Assembly (NCBI RefSeq): GCF_021531255.1
Contig: NZ_JAFBIO010000019.1
Coordinates: 1 to 37,857 of the forward strand
Reading direction: 5' to 3'
Source: Allofournierella massiliensis
Lineage (GTDB): Bacteria > Bacillota > Clostridia > Oscillospirales > Ruminococcaceae
DNA: 37,857 bases
Part shown: in pieces, positions 22,101-31,297 of the stretch
How the letters are laid out: every line of letters starts with the position of its first letter
Numbering within the stretch: position 1 is the first letter of the stretch
Position numbers and translations under genes: made by a program
The notes under the pieces: model-generated
The model's input: the letters and a program-made list of their open reading frames with translations, nothing else
Databases searched by the model: none
What the model was told of the DNA's origin: nothing

Positions 22101-22108
22101 ATTGTATC

Positions 22109-22711
22109 ATGGAATTTTCTCTTCCTATGTCCGCCGGCCTTGCGGCCGTTCTGGTGATCCTGCTGGCGCTTTGGGCCCTGCGCCCCGGCACCGGCTGGAG
22201 CATGAGCACCCACAAGATGGTGCGCTGCGCCCTGGTGGCCGCCCTGTACACGGCCCTCTGCCTGCTGCTGGCCCCCTTCAGCTACGGAGCCATCCAGGTG
22301 CGGGTGGCCGAGGCCCTTTGCCTGCTGCCCATCTTCGGCCCCGAATACATCCTGGGCGTCACCCTGGGGTGTTTCCTCAGCAATCTGCTGGGTTCCGGCC
22401 TTATTGACGTGGTTTTCGGCACCAGCGCCACCCTGCTGGCCTGCCTGACCACCTATCGGCTGCGGAATTTCCGCTTCCGGGGGCTGGCCCTGCTGCCCGC
22501 CCTGCCGCCGGTGATCTTCAACGCCCTGATCGTGGGGCCGGAGATTGCCATCTTCTTCTCGGATACCCCCGCCACCCTGCCCCTGATGGTCTGGAACGGG
22601 TTCACCGTAGCGGTAGGCGAAGTGATCAGCTGCATGGTGCTGGGCGTCTTCCTGGTCAAAGTCATTGAATCCAACGCCGGCCTGGGCCGGATCTTCCGCC
22701 CCCAGCACTAA
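22109..22711 (+). CDS. queT: QueT family queuosine-precursor transporter
   Basis: A 200-residue membrane protein of the QueT family, the probable substrate-binding S-component of an ECF-type importer for a queuosine precursor. The family core begins at about residue 32 (STHKMVRCALVAALYTAL), then APFSYGAIQVRVAEALCLLP, a conserved block. It has an extra N-terminal hydrophobic helix (residues about 9-24) absent from the usual 165-residue members. ATG at 22109 is supported by GGAG in the riboswitch expression platform; ATG at 22202 would give the short form but has a poorly spaced ribosome site. Confidence 0.88.
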   Translation: MEFSLPMSAGLAAVLVILLALWALRPGTGWSMSTHKMVRCALVAALYTALCLLLAPFSYGAIQVRVAEALCLLPIFGPEYILGVTLGCFLSNLLGSGLIDVVFGTSATLLACLTTYRLRNFRFRGLALLPALPPVIFNALIVGPEIAIFFSDTPATLPLMVWNGFTVAVGEVISCMVLGVFLVKVIESNAGLGRIFRPQH

Positions 22712-22772
22712 AGGGGCGGCGCCGGGCGCCGTTTGCCTAAGGCGGGGCCCGAATCGGACAAGTTGCTTTTTT

Positions 22773-22807
22773 GCGGGGCAAAAGGTTGACTTTTGCCCCG
22801 CTTTTTT
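22773..22807 (+). terminator. intrinsic terminator after queT
   Basis: 12-bp perfect stem GCGGGGCAAAAG/CTTTTGCCCCGC (22773-22784/22790-22801), 5-base loop, then T6. It ends only 15 bases before the start codon of the HAD hydrolase gene. Confidence 0.88.
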
Positions 22808-22822
22808 CTAAGGAGTTTGCGT

Positions 22823-23464
22823 ATGACCAAGCCTACCCTGATTTTATGGGATTGGAACGGTACCCTGCTGGATGACCTGGACCTTTGCGTGGAAAGCCTG
22901 AACTGGCTGCTGAAAGAGTTCGGCTATCCCCAGCGGTATGATACCGACCAGTACCGGGAGATTTTCGGATTTCCCATCATCGACTATTACCGCCGGGCCG
23001 GCTTTGATTTTTCCAGGGATTCTTTCGAGGTGCTGGCTCACCGGTACATGGAGCACTACATCCCGGAAAGCGAAGCCTGCGGCCCGGCCGCCGGGGCCGA
23101 GGAGACCCTGGCCGCCCTTTCCAAAGCCGGGGCGGAACAGGTCATCCTGTCGGCCTCTCCCCTGCCCACCCTGCGCCGTCAGGCCCGCCAGCTGGGGCTG
23201 GAAGGATATTTCAGCACCCTTTTGGGGCTGGGAGATATCTACGCCAAGAGCAAGGTGGAGTTGGGGCTGGATTTTCTGCGCCGGCGGGGTTTTGCCCCCG
23301 AAGAGGCTCTGATGGTGGGGGACACGGTGCATGACTGGGAGGTGGCCCAGGCCCTGGGTGTGCGGTGCGTGCTGTGCAGCGCCGGGCACCAGCCGGCTCA
23401 TATCCTGCGTGCCACCGGCGCGCCGGTGATCTCCTGCCTTTCCCAGCTGGAAGAAGTACTTTAA
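22823..23464 (+). CDS. HAD family hydrolase (phosphoglycolate phosphatase-like)
   Basis: A 213-residue haloacid dehalogenase-type phosphatase. Motif I is LWDWNGTLLDD (nucleophile Asp10), motif II ILSASP, motif III includes Lys in YAKSKVELG, motif IV is MVGDTVHDWEVA; an alpha-helical cap lies between residues about 17 and 85. The usual second Asp of DxD is Asn12, seen in a known DWNGT subgroup but chemically notable. The ATG at 22823 has AAGGAG upstream. No promoter is obvious between the queT terminator and this start. Confidence 0.85.
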   Translation: MTKPTLILWDWNGTLLDDLDLCVESLNWLLKEFGYPQRYDTDQYREIFGFPIIDYYRRAGFDFSRDSFEVLAHRYMEHYIPESEACGPAAGAEETLAALSKAGAEQVILSASPLPTLRRQARQLGLEGYFSTLLGLGDIYAKSKVELGLDFLRRRGFAPEEALMVGDTVHDWEVAQALGVRCVLCSAGHQPAHILRATGAPVISCLSQLEEVL

Positions 23465-23485
23465 AACTTTTTTCATCCGCCTGGT

Positions 23486-23515
23486 TTGACAGCCTGCGCC
23501 CGGCGGGTGTACTAT
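23486..23515 (+). promoter_or_regulatory. promoter of secA
   Basis: TTGACA (23486-23491)-N18-TACTAT (23510-23515), giving a leader of about 75 bases before the secA ATG. The -10 is moderate, so the spacing is uncertain. Confidence 0.5.
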
Positions 23516-23599
23516 TATAAGGTATATGCCTTGCAGGCAGTTTTCCCCAATTTCGCGGCGGGTTCTGGCCCGTCTGCCCAACAGAGGTGTTTTTTACCC

Positions 23600-26359
23600 A
23601 TGTCTTTGATTGAAAAAATCTTCGGCACCTTTTCCGACAAGGAGCTGAAAAAAATCCGCCCCATTGCCGACCAGGTACTGGCCCTGGAAGAAAAGTATGC
23701 CGCGCTTTCCGATGAGGAGCTGAAAGCCCAGACCCCCCTGCTCAAGCAGCGGCTGGCCGAGGGCGAAACTCTGGACGATATCCTGCCTGACGCCTTTGCC
23801 GTTTGCCGGGAGGCCAGCTGGCGGGTACTGGGCATGAAGCATTTCCCTGTGCAGATCATCGGCGGCATTGTGCTGCACCGTGCCTGCATCGCCGAGATGC
23901 AGACCGGCGAGGGCAAGACCCTGGTGGCTACCCTGCCTGTATATCTGAACGCTCTGGCCGGCAAGGGCGTGCATGTGGTGACGGTAAACGATTACCTGGC
24001 CCGCCGCGACTCGGAGTGGATGGGCAAGGTCTACCGCTTTTTGGGCCTGACCGTGGGCCTGGTGGTGCACGATGTGGCCGCGCCCCAGCGCAAGGCCGCT
24101 TACCTGGCGGATGTGACCTACGGCACCAACAATGAATTCGGCTTTGACTACCTGCGGGACAACATGGTGGTCACCAAGGACGCCATGGTGCAGCGGGGCC
24201 ATTCCTTTGCCATCGTGGACGAGGTGGACTCCATCCTCATCGACGAGGCCCGTACCCCCCTGATCATCAGCGGCAAGGGCAGCGATTCCAGCCAGCTTTA
24301 CCAGCAGGCGGACGCCTTTGCCAAGACTCTGAAAAAGAGCGTGATCGTGGAACTGGACGACAAGACCGAGCAGGACGAGCAGGTGGACGGCGACTACGTA
24401 GTGGACGAAAAGCACAAGAGCGCCACCCTGACCCAGAGCGGTATCGCCAAGGCCGAAAAGTACTTCAATGTGGAGAACCTTTCGGACGCCGACAACATGA
24501 ACCTGCTGCACCACATCAACCAGGCCATCAAGGCCCGTGGCGTGATGAAGCGGGATATCGACTATGTGGTGAAGGACGGCGAGGTCATCATCGTCGACGA
24601 ATTCACCGGCCGTCTGATGCTGGGCCGCCGTTACAATGACGGCCTGCACCAGGCCATCGAGGCCAAGGAAGGGGTGACCGTGGCCGCCGAGAGCAAAACC
24701 CTGGCCACCATCACCTTCCAGAACTATTTCCGTATGTACGACAAGCTCTCGGGCATGACCGGTACTGCCAGCACCGAGGCAGACGAGTTCAGCGAGATCT
24801 ACGGCCTGAACATCGTCAGCGTGCCCACCAACAAGCCCAAGGCCCGGGAGGATTACCCGGACGTGGTGTACAAGACCATCCAGGCCAAGTACAACGCGGT
24901 CTGCGATCAGGTGGCCGAGTGCCACGCCAAGGGGCAGCCGGTACTGGTGGGCACCGTGAGCATTGAAAAGAGCGAGACCCTCAGCAAGATGCTCTCCCGC
25001 CGGGGCATCAAGCACAATGTGCTGAACGCCAAGCAGCATGACAAGGAAGCCCAGATCGTGGCTCAGGCCGGTAAGCTGGGGGCTGTGACCATCGCCACCA
25101 ACATGGCCGGCCGCGGCACCGACATTGTGCTGGGCGGCAACGCCGAGTACATGGCCAAGAATCAGATGGAAAAAGAGGGCTTTGCCCCCGAGATGATTGC
25201 CGAGGCGGACGGCCACGGCGACACCCAGGACGAGGGCATCCTGGCGGCCCGGGCCCGTTTTGAGGAACTGCTGGCCCAGTACAAGCCCGAGATCGCCGTG
25301 GAGGCGGAAAAGGTGCGGGCGGCCGGCGGCCTGTTCATCATCGGCACCGAGCGGCATGAGAGCCGCCGTATCGACAACCAGCTGCGGGGCCGGTCCGGCC
25401 GTCAGGGCGACCCGGGCGCTTCCCGCTTCTACCTGAGCCTGGAAGATGATCTGATGCGGATCTTCGGCGGCGAGCGGGTACAGAACATGATGAACAGCCT
25501 GGGCCTGGAGGACGATGTGCCCATCGAGGCCAAGCTGCTTTCCAACACCATCGAGAGCAGCCAGAAGAAGCTGGAAGGCCGCAACTTCTCCATCCGTAAA
25601 AACGTGCTGCAGTATGACGACGTGATGAACCAGCAGCGCGAGATCATCTACGGCCAGCGCCGCAAGGTACTGGACGGCGAGGATATCAGCGCCCAGATGC
25701 ATGAGATGCTGCGCCAGAACGTGGAGGAAAACGTCAACTTCTTCCTGGCCGGTGAAGTGCCCGATGACTGGGATTTTGCCGCCCTGCGCCGCCATTACAT
25801 GGGCTGGCTGTGTGTGGACGGCGACTTCCGCTATACCAAGGAACAGCTGAACGACCTGGAAAAAGCGGATGTTGCAAAGCTGCTCATCGACCGGGCCGAA
25901 CTGGTCCTGAAAAAGAAGGAAGAAAAGTACGGCAGCCCCCTGATGCGGGAGCTGGAACGGATCTGCCTGCTGCGGAATGTGGACCTGAAGTGGATGGACC
26001 ACATCGACAATATGGATCAGCTCAAGGACGGCATCCGTCTGCGCAGCTACGGCCAGAAGGACCCGGTGGTGGAATACCGCATTGAAGGCTTTGAGATGTT
26101 CGACGCCATGGTGGAGAGCATCCGGGAGGACGCGGTGCGGATGCTGCTCACGGTGGAAGTGCGCACCGAGCGGCCCCCCGAGCGGGAACAGGTGGCCAAA
26201 CCCACCGGCGAGGGCGCGGTGGCCGACCGGGCCAGCCGGGGCGGCAAGGGCCAGGCCCCGGTGCGGGTACAGAAGATCGGCCGGAACGACCCCTGCCCCT
26301 GCGGCAGCGGCCTGAAATGGAAAAAGTGCACCTGCGCACAATATCACCCCCAGGATTGA
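23600..26359 (+). CDS. secA: protein translocase ATPase SecA
   Basis: A 919-residue motor that drives preproteins through SecYEG. Walker A QTGEGKT at 101-107, Walker B DEVD at 207-210, motif [11 protein letters not shown], preprotein cross-linking region, second nucleotide-binding domain with [11 protein letters not shown] and [10 protein letters not shown]. The C-terminal zinc finger ends [15 protein letters not shown] (Cys 899, 901, 910, 912) after a variable linker. Full length and intact. ATG at 23600 is where family similarity begins (SLIEKIFG); AGAGGTG lies 11 bases upstream. It stands alone with its own promoter and terminator. Confidence 0.97.
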   Translation: MSLIEKIFGTFSDKELKKIRPIADQVLALEEKYAALSDEELKAQTPLLKQRLAEGETLDDILPDAFAVCREASWRVLGMKHFPVQIIGGIVLHRACIAEMQTGEGKTLVATLPVYLNALAGKGVHVVTVNDYLARRDSEWMGKVYRFLGLTVGLVVHDVAAPQRKAAYLADVTYGTNNEFGFDYLRDNMVVTKDAMVQRGHSFAIVDEVDSILIDEARTPLIISGKGSDSSQLYQQADAFAKTLKKSVIVELDDKTEQDEQVDGDYVVDEKHKSATLTQSGIAKAEKYFNVENLSDADNMNLLHHINQAIKARGVMKRDIDYVVKDGEVIIVDEFTGRLMLGRRYNDGLHQAIEAKEGVTVAAESKTLATITFQNYFRMYDKLSGMTGTASTEADEFSEIYGLNIVSVPTNKPKAREDYPDVVYKTIQAKYNAVCDQVAECHAKGQPVLVGTVSIEKSETLSKMLSRRGIKHNVLNAKQHDKEAQIVAQAGKLGAVTIATNMAGRGTDIVLGGNAEYMAKNQMEKEGFAPEMIAEADGHGDTQDEGILAARARFEELLAQYKPEIAVEAEKVRAAGGLFIIGTERHESRRIDNQLRGRSGRQGDPGASRFYLSLEDDLMRIFGGERVQNMMNSLGLEDDVPIEAKLLSNTIESSQKKLEGRNFSIRKNVLQYDDVMNQQREIIYGQRRKVLDGEDISAQMHEMLRQNVEENVNFFLAGEVPDDWDFAALRRHYMGWLCVDGDFRYTKEQLNDLEKADVAKLLIDRAELVLKKKEEKYGSPLMRELERICLLRNVDLKWMDHIDNMDQLKDGIRLRSYGQKDPVVEYRIEGFEMFDAMVESIREDAVRMLLTVEVRTERPPEREQVAKPTGEGAVADRASRGGKGQAPVRVQKIGRNDPCPCGSGLKWKKCTCAQYHPQD

Positions 26360-26372
26360 GAGCCCTTTTGAT

Positions 26373-26409
26373 GGCCCCGGTTCCCGAAAAAGGGAGCCGG
26401 GGCCGTTTT
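26373..26409 (+). terminator. intrinsic terminator after secA
   Basis: Stem GGCCCCGG with inner TTCCC paired to GGGAG CCGGGGCC (26373-26404, one G-U pair), loop GAAAAA, followed by GTTTTG. It lies between secA and the ribosome site of the next gene. Confidence 0.75.
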
Positions 26410-26430
26410 GCTCCAAAAAGGAGGAAGTGT

Positions 26431-27375
26431 ATGAAAGCCAAATTTCTGCGTGCGGTACCCATCCTTTCCCTGCTGGTCTGCCTTATCTGCCTATGGCAGG
26501 TGGCGGCACTGAAAAAGCAGGTCACCCAGCTGCAAACCAATCTGAGCAGCCAGATCTCCCGGGTGGACAGCTCGGTGCAGGGCATTTCTTCCCAGGTGTA
26601 CTATCAGCTGGAAAAAGAGGCCAGCCTGCTGTCCGATTCTTCCTATGAATACGGCAGCTTTGACGAGGCCTCCCAGTCCGTTCTTCTGGATTGTTCCGTC
26701 ACCCCCAAGGAATTCTCCCCCGAAAATACCCAGGCCTTCCTGGTGGTGCAGGAGGGGGGCGAGAGCCGGGAGGAAGCCCTCACCCTGGAAAACGGCAGCT
26801 TTACCGCCCATCTCTCCCTCTCGATTTTTTCCAACTGCGAGATTCCCCGGGTGATCTTCCGGGAAGGAGATATCCAGCGCACCGAGGCCCTTGGCTGGTA
26901 TCTGTCCCCCCGGCAGGAACTTTTGCCCGGCATAGACGCATACCTGTACGGCTCTTCCAGCATGTCGGATGGCCTTTATTGCTGGGACGGCACGGTGGAG
27001 CTGAACCTGTATGTTCAGGGAGAGGGGCCTCTGCCCGAAATCCAGGGCCTGCGGCTGCTGGAACTGGTGGACGGAGAAGAAGTCGGCAGCATCCCGGTGG
27101 ACCAGAACAGCGGCGACTTCAACTGGGACGGGGACGACTACTATTACCACGCCAGCTTCCCGATGGAGCGGGAGGTCTCCCTCTCCCCCTATGACCGGTA
27201 CGAGCTGCAGCTGGAAATCGATACCGGGGATTTCTTCTACCGGGTCATCCTGGACCGGTGGCAGGCGGATGGAGAAGGCTCCGGCCAGCCGGATTCCTCC
27301 TTTACCGGCTGGAACTCGGAACCTATGGTTTACGACAGCCAGGGCCAGCTGCTCTATTCCCCTCTGTTTGATTGA
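26431..27375 (+). CDS. membrane-anchored protein of unknown function, 314 residues
   Basis: N-terminal membrane helix (about residues 7-26), then a short coiled coil (KKQVTQLQTNLSSQISRVDS, residues 28-47), then an acidic, beta-rich extracellular domain with many Tyr, Asp and Gly and no catalytic motif I recognise. The layout (anchor, coiled coil, beta domain) suits an envelope or signalling accessory protein. AGGAGG lies 8 bases before the chosen ATG. It lies between the secA and rib terminators and is probably transcribed by readthrough or from a promoter I cannot see. Unassigned. Confidence 0.75.
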   Translation: MKAKFLRAVPILSLLVCLICLWQVAALKKQVTQLQTNLSSQISRVDSSVQGISSQVYYQLEKEASLLSDSSYEYGSFDEASQSVLLDCSVTPKEFSPENTQAFLVVQEGGESREEALTLENGSFTAHLSLSIFSNCEIPRVIFREGDIQRTEALGWYLSPRQELLPGIDAYLYGSSSMSDGLYCWDGTVELNLYVQGEGPLPEIQGLRLLELVDGEEVGSIPVDQNSGDFNWDGDDYYYHASFPMEREVSLSPYDRYELQLEIDTGDFFYRVILDRWQADGEGSGQPDSSFTGWNSEPMVYDSQGQLLYSPLFD

Positions 27376-27381
27376 ATTCAC

Positions 27382-27430
27382 AAAAAAGAGGGCGGCGCTT
27401 TATGCAAAGCGCCGCCCTCTTTTTGTTTTT
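27382..27430. terminator. bidirectional intrinsic terminator
   Basis: 17-bp perfect stem (27385-27401 with 27406-27422), 4-base loop ATGC, A-rich left and T-rich right flanks. It separates the unknown protein gene from the convergent riboflavin operon and ends both. Confidence 0.92.
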
Positions 27431-27898
27431 TCAGCCCTCGATGGCCTTCATCAGGTTGATCATCTCGATGGCTCCCAGGGCGCAGTCATAGCCCTTGTTG
27501 CCCGCCTTAGTGCCGGCACGCTCCACCGCCTGCTCGATATTTTCGGTGGTGAGAACCCCAAACATCACCGGAATGCCGCTGGCCAGAGCCACCTGAGCCA
27601 CTCCCTTGGATACCTCGTTGCACACATAGTCATAGTGGCTGGTGCTGCCCCGGATCACCGCGCCCAGGCAAATCACCGCGTCATACCGGCCGCTGGAGGC
27701 CATCTTGGAGGCTGCCAGGGGGATTTCAAAGGCCCCCGGCACCCAGGCCGTATCAATGGCGTCCTCTTCCACCCCATGGCGGCGCAGCCCGTCCAGGGCG
27801 CCGCTCAGAAGCTTGGAAACAATAAATTCGTTGAAACGGGCGCAGACGATGCCCACCCGAATCTTGCCGGCAACCAGATTTCCTTCCAATACACGCAT
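27431..27898 (-). CDS. ribH: 6,7-dimethyl-8-ribityllumazine synthase
   Basis: A 155-residue lumazine synthase that condenses the RibBA product (dihydroxybutanone phosphate) with the RibD product; it assembles into a capsid-like or pentameric shell. Family motifs are [10 protein letters not shown] near the start, [29 protein letters not shown] and [15 protein letters not shown] at 27898 has AAGGAG 7 bases upstream. Last gene of the operon; the 66-base gap before it is AT-rich and could hold a minor internal promoter. Confidence 0.95.
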   Translation of the reverse strand: MRVLEGNLVAGKIRVGIVCARFNEFIVSKLLSGALDGLRRHGVEEDAIDTAWVPGAFEIPLAASKMASSGRYDAVICLGAVIRGSTSHYDYVCNEVSKGVAQVALASGIPVMFGVLTTENIEQAVERAGTKAGNKGYDCALGAIEMINLMKAIEG

Positions 27899-27964
27899 GA
27901 TTTTCTCCTTTTCCGGGCAGCGGAGCCGCCCCATCAATTTGTATATAAGTTTTAAAATATACTA

Positions 27965-29164
27965 TTAGTAATTCAAAATATGGCCCATCTTTCTCTGCTT
28001 GGTTCGCAGGTAGAACAGGTCGTGGGGGTTGGCCTCCACCTGGATGGGCAGCCGTTCCAGGATCTCCATCCCGAAATCTTCCAGCTGATATACCTTATCC
28101 GGGTTGTTGGTGAGAAGGCGGAGGGTCTTTGCCCCCAGGTCCCGCAGGATCTGGGCACCGATGAAGTATTCCCGCATATCCCCGGGGAAGCCCAGGGCCA
28201 AGTTGGCCTCCAGGGTGTCCATCCCCTGTTCCTGCAGCTCATAGGCCCGCAGCTTGTTCAGAAGGCCGATGCCCCGGCCCTCCTGGCGCATATACAGCAG
28301 GATGCCCCGGCCCTCCTTTTCGATCTGCCGCAGGGCACTGGCCAGCTGCTGGCCGCAGTCGCACCGGGCCGAGCCGAAGGTATCCCCGGTGAGGCATTCC
28401 GAGTGTACCCGGCAGAGCAGGTTCTGCCCGTCCCCGATCTCGCCCTTTACCAGGGCCACATGGTGTTCCCCGTTCAGCTTGTTCCGGTAGCCGTAGGCCA
28501 CAAAGTCCCCGTATTTGGTGGGCAGATGGGCCCGGGCTACCCGTTCCACCAGATGGTCATGGCGTTTGCGGTATTCCTGCAGGTCCCGGATGGTGATGAA
28601 TTTCAGCCCCCATTCCCTGGCTTTCTGGGCCAGTTCGGAGGCCCGCATCATGGTGCCGTCCTCCCGCATGATCTCGCAGCAAAGGCCGCAGGGTTCAAGC
28701 CCCGCCAGCCGCAGCAGATCCACCGTGGCCTCGGTGTGGCCGGCCCGTTCCAGCACCCCGTTGGGCCGGGCGATCAGAGGGAACATATGACCCGGACGGC
28801 GGAAATCCTCCGGCCGTGCCCCCTCTTCCACGCATTTCATGGCAGTGACCGACCGCTCGGCCGCCGAAATGCCGGTAGTGGTGGAGACATGGTCGATGGA
28901 AACCGTAAAAGCCGTCTCGTGGTTATCGGTATTCTGGGCCACCATGGGGGGAAGGCCCAGTTTTTGTGCATACTCGGCGCTCATGGGCATACAGATCAGG
29001 CCCCGGGCGTGTACCGCCATAAAGTTTACGTTGGCGGTATCGGCAAACTGGGCAGCACAGATCAGGTCCCCTTCATTTTCCCGATCCGGGTCATCGGTGG
29101 CCAGGATCAGCTTGCCCTGACGCAGATCTTCCAGCGCTTCTTCAATGGTGTTGTATTGGATCAT
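27965..29164 (-). CDS. ribBA: bifunctional 3,4-dihydroxy-2-butanone 4-phosphate synthase / GTP cyclohydrolase II
   Basis: A 399-residue fusion. The N-terminal RibB half (about 1-200) shows [15 protein letters not shown] and [11 protein letters not shown], the metal and ribulose-5-phosphate sites. The C-terminal RibA half shows [19 protein letters not shown] with the zinc Cys residues and [10 protein letters not shown]. It supplies both branches of riboflavin synthesis. AAGGAGG lies upstream of the ATG at 29164; the gap to ribE is 13 bases. Confidence 0.96.
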   Translation of the reverse strand: MIQYNTIEEALEDLRQGKLILATDDPDRENEGDLICAAQFADTANVNFMAVHARGLICMPMSAEYAQKLGLPPMVAQNTDNHETAFTVSIDHVSTTTGISAAERSVTAMKCVEEGARPEDFRRPGHMFPLIARPNGVLERAGHTEATVDLLRLAGLEPCGLCCEIMREDGTMMRASELAQKAREWGLKFITIRDLQEYRKRHDHLVERVARAHLPTKYGDFVAYGYRNKLNGEHHVALVKGEIGDGQNLLCRVHSECLTGDTFGSARCDCGQQLASALRQIEKEGRGILLYMRQEGRGIGLLNKLRAYELQEQGMDTLEANLALGFPGDMREYFIGAQILRDLGAKTLRLLTNNPDKVYQLEDFGMEILERLPIQVEANPHDLFYLRTKQRKMGHILNY

Positions 29165-29177
29165 TTCTGTTTCCTCC

Positions 29178-29837
29178 TTAAAATCCGCAGCGGGCCAGCA
29201 TATCCAGGCTCAGGGCCCCGGCGCCTGTTTCTTTGGCGCTTTGGGGGGCAGGCAGGCCCAGCAATTTTTCCACATATTTCCCGATGATGTCCGCTTCCAG
29301 GTTCACCGGGTCGCCCCGGCCTTTTTTCCCCAGCGCCGTGACCGCCAGGGTGTGGGGAATGGCGGAGATGGAAAAGCTCTCCTTATCTACCCGGGCCACG
29401 GTCAGGCTCACCCCGTCAATGGCCACCGAACCCTTTTCCACCACATAGCGCAGCAGGTCCGGCCCTGCCCCGATCTCATACCACAGGGCGTTGGCGTCCC
29501 GTTTGGTGGAGCGGATATATCCCACCGCGTCCACATGGCCTGCTACAATATGGCCGCCGAACCGGCCCCCTGCCGCCATGGCCCGTTCCAGGTTCACCGG
29601 GTCGCCCGGCCGCAGGCTGCCAAGGGCCGAGCGGTCCAGGGTCTCGTGCATCACATCGGCCCAAAAGCCCTCGCCCCCCAGCTCGGTCACCGTCAGACAG
29701 ACCCCGTTCACCGCAATGCTGTCCCCGATCTGTGTACCTTCCAGCACCTTAGCCGCCCGGATACAAAGCCGGGCCGAGGGGCCGCTGCGGCTGACGGCGC
29801 GGAGCGCGCCGACCTCTTCTACGATTCCCGTGAACAT
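29178..29837 (-). CDS. ribE: riboflavin synthase alpha subunit
   Basis: A 219-residue enzyme that dismutates two lumazine molecules to riboflavin. Two tandem lumazine-binding domains are visible: [10 protein letters not shown] at the start with [13 protein letters not shown], repeated as [15 protein letters not shown] in the second half; [11 protein letters not shown] links them. The start overlaps the ribD end by 19 bases, indicating coupled translation. Confidence 0.94.
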   Translation of the reverse strand: MFTGIVEEVGALRAVSRSGPSARLCIRAAKVLEGTQIGDSIAVNGVCLTVTELGGEGFWADVMHETLDRSALGSLRPGDPVNLERAMAAGGRFGGHIVAGHVDAVGYIRSTKRDANALWYEIGAGPDLLRYVVEKGSVAIDGVSLTVARVDKESFSISAIPHTLAVTALGKKGRGDPVNLEADIIGKYVEKLLGLPAPQSAKETGAGALSLDMLARCGF

Positions 29838-30922
29838 TCCAACTCTCCTTCCAGCAGGATATCCTGCCCGTACCGGGTCAGGCTATAGTCCTGCAGTACC
29901 GGCGCCTGAGCGGGCAATTCCACCCCAACGCCCCCAATGGGGCCGGGCGCCTGCCTGCCCCCAAAGAGTTTGGGGGCGATGTAAGCCTGCAGATGCTGGA
30001 CCAGCCCTCCGGCCAAGGCCGCCCCGGCCAGCTCGGCGCCGCCTTCTAGTAGCACACTGCTCAAATTTTCTTTTCCCAAGGTTTCCAGCAGGGCTTCCAG
30101 GTCCACCCGGCCCTCCCGTTCGGGCAGTTCCAGTACCCGGCAGCCGGCCGCCAGATAGGGGGCCTGCCGCTCCGGGTCTTTGCAGCAGGTGGCGACCCAG
30201 GTGGGCACCTGCCGGGCGGTGGTCACCACCTGGGCAGTGAGGGGGGTGCGCAGCCGGCTATCGCAGATTACCCGCACCGGGTCCCGTCCGCCGGGCAATC
30301 GACAGGTGAGCTGGGGATCATCCGCCAGCACCGTGCCCACCCCCACCAGAATGGCGGTATATCGGTTCCGGTCCTGGTGGACCCGCTGCCGGGCCTCGGG
30401 GCCGGTGATCCAGCGGGAGGCCCCGGTGCGGGTGGCGATCTTGCCGTCCAGGGTCATGGCATATTTCAGTACCAGGTAGGGCCGGCCGGTGCGGATGAAA
30501 TGGAAGAAGGGCCGGTTCAGCGCCTCGCACTCCTTTTTCAGCACCCCCTCATCCACCTGGATGCCGGCCGTTCTCAGCTGGCTGATCCCCTTGCCGGCCA
30601 CCAGAGGGTTGGGGTCCCGCACACCCACTACCACCCGGCTGATGCCCGCCTCTATGAGGGCCTCGGTACAGGGCGGGGTCTTTCCCCAGTGGCAGCAGGG
30701 TTCCAGGGTCACATAGGCGGTGGCGCCTCTTGGGTCCTCCCTGCAATCGGCCAGAGCCTCCCGCTCGGCGTGGAGCCCGCCCCAGGCCCGGTGCCAGCCC
30801 TGGCCCAGCAGCTGCCCATCCCGGACGATCACCGCCCCCACCAAGGGGTTCGGGTCGGTTTTCCCCGCCCCTCTCTCTGCCAGGGAAAGGGCCTGCGCCA
30901 TCCACTTTTCATCCTGATTCAT
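29819..30922 (-). CDS. ribD: bifunctional riboflavin biosynthesis deaminase/reductase
   Basis: A 367-residue enzyme that deaminates and then reduces the pyrimidine formed by RibA. The N-terminal deaminase has zinc ligands His51 (HAE), Cys76 (PCC) and Cys85 (TPPC) and catalytic Glu53. The C-terminal reductase begins near RPYLVLKYAMTLDGKIA and ends with the SVLLEGGAELAGAAL motif. ATG at 30922 is chosen by GAAGG spacing; another at 30928 is possible. First gene of the operon, downstream of the FMN riboswitch and its terminator. Confidence 0.95.
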   Translation of the reverse strand: MNQDEKWMAQALSLAERGAGKTDPNPLVGAVIVRDGQLLGQGWHRAWGGLHAEREALADCREDPRGATAYVTLEPCCHWGKTPPCTEALIEAGISRVVVGVRDPNPLVAGKGISQLRTAGIQVDEGVLKKECEALNRPFFHFIRTGRPYLVLKYAMTLDGKIATRTGASRWITGPEARQRVHQDRNRYTAILVGVGTVLADDPQLTCRLPGGRDPVRVICDSRLRTPLTAQVVTTARQVPTWVATCCKDPERQAPYLAAGCRVLELPEREGRVDLEALLETLGKENLSSVLLEGGAELAGAALAGGLVQHLQAYIAPKLFGGRQAPGPIGGVGVELPAQAPVLQDYSLTRYGQDILLEGELECSRES

Positions 30923-31032
30923 TCCCATGCCTTCTTTCCTGGCCGGGCAAAACAAAAGCGCCCGGACCGGTATTTTACCGTTCAGGGCGCTCACAAGGTC
31001 GGCAGAAACTTCCCGCCCCTTTGTACTGCCAG

Positions 31033-31065
31033 CAAAAAGCCCCGGAATGAAAAATCATTCCAGGG
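31033..31065 (-). terminator. riboswitch-controlled terminator of the rib operon
   Basis: On the minus strand CCCTGGAATGA, loop TTTT, TCATTCCGGGG (31065-31055/31050-31040) then CTTTTTG. It lies between the FMN aptamer and ribD and is the expected expression platform. A GCGCAG/CTGCGC hairpin (31085-31101) lies between aptamer and terminator. Confidence 0.85.
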
Positions 31066-31107
31066 CATTTTACACGCAAAAGAGGCGCAGAAACACTGCG
31101 CGCGCTC

Positions 31108-31214
31108 ATCTTCTTCCATCCAGACTATACTGTCGGCCTCGGAGTTTCACCGAATCCTGCCTTACGGCTCGCGGGCTGTACCGCCGGTAGGGATTTTCAC
31201 CCTGCCCTGAAGAT
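31108..31214 (-). ncRNA. FMN riboswitch (RFN element)
   Basis: The minus strand reads through all conserved RFN blocks: P1 ATCTTC...GAAGAT (31214-31209 with 31113-31108), AGGGTGAAAATCCC, ACCGGCGGT, AGCCCGCGAGC, GGATTCGGTGAAACTCCG, GGCCGACAGT and AGTCTGGATG. It binds FMN and represses the rib operon downstream, here through the terminator at 31033-31065. Confidence 0.97.
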
Positions 31215-31235
31215 GCTGTTCTGTTTTCGTTTTTT

Positions 31236-31264
31236 AAAATAGCACAGGCCCGGCCTCCTGTCAA
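31236..31264 (-). promoter_or_regulatory. promoter of the riboflavin operon
   Basis: On the minus strand TTGACA (31264-31259)-N17-TATTTT (31241-31236), about 20 bases before the aptamer. The -35 lies within the loop of the preceding gene's terminator hairpin (31245-31277). Confidence 0.7.
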
Positions 31265-31277
31265 GGGGCCGGGCCTG
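31245..31277 (-). terminator. terminator-like hairpin after the LCP gene
   Basis: 11-bp perfect stem CAGGCCCGGCC/GGCCGGGCCTG (31245-31255/31267-31277) with an 11-base loop, followed on the minus strand by TGCTATTTT. The poor T run makes its strength uncertain. It overlaps the rib promoter. Confidence 0.6.
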
Positions 31278-31297
31278 GTTCGGTCCGGGAAAAGATG

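Noticed and set aside
23594-26416. Long minus-strand frame opposite secA
   Set aside because: SecA is unmistakable on the plus strand; the antisense frame follows from codon bias and has no ribosome site.
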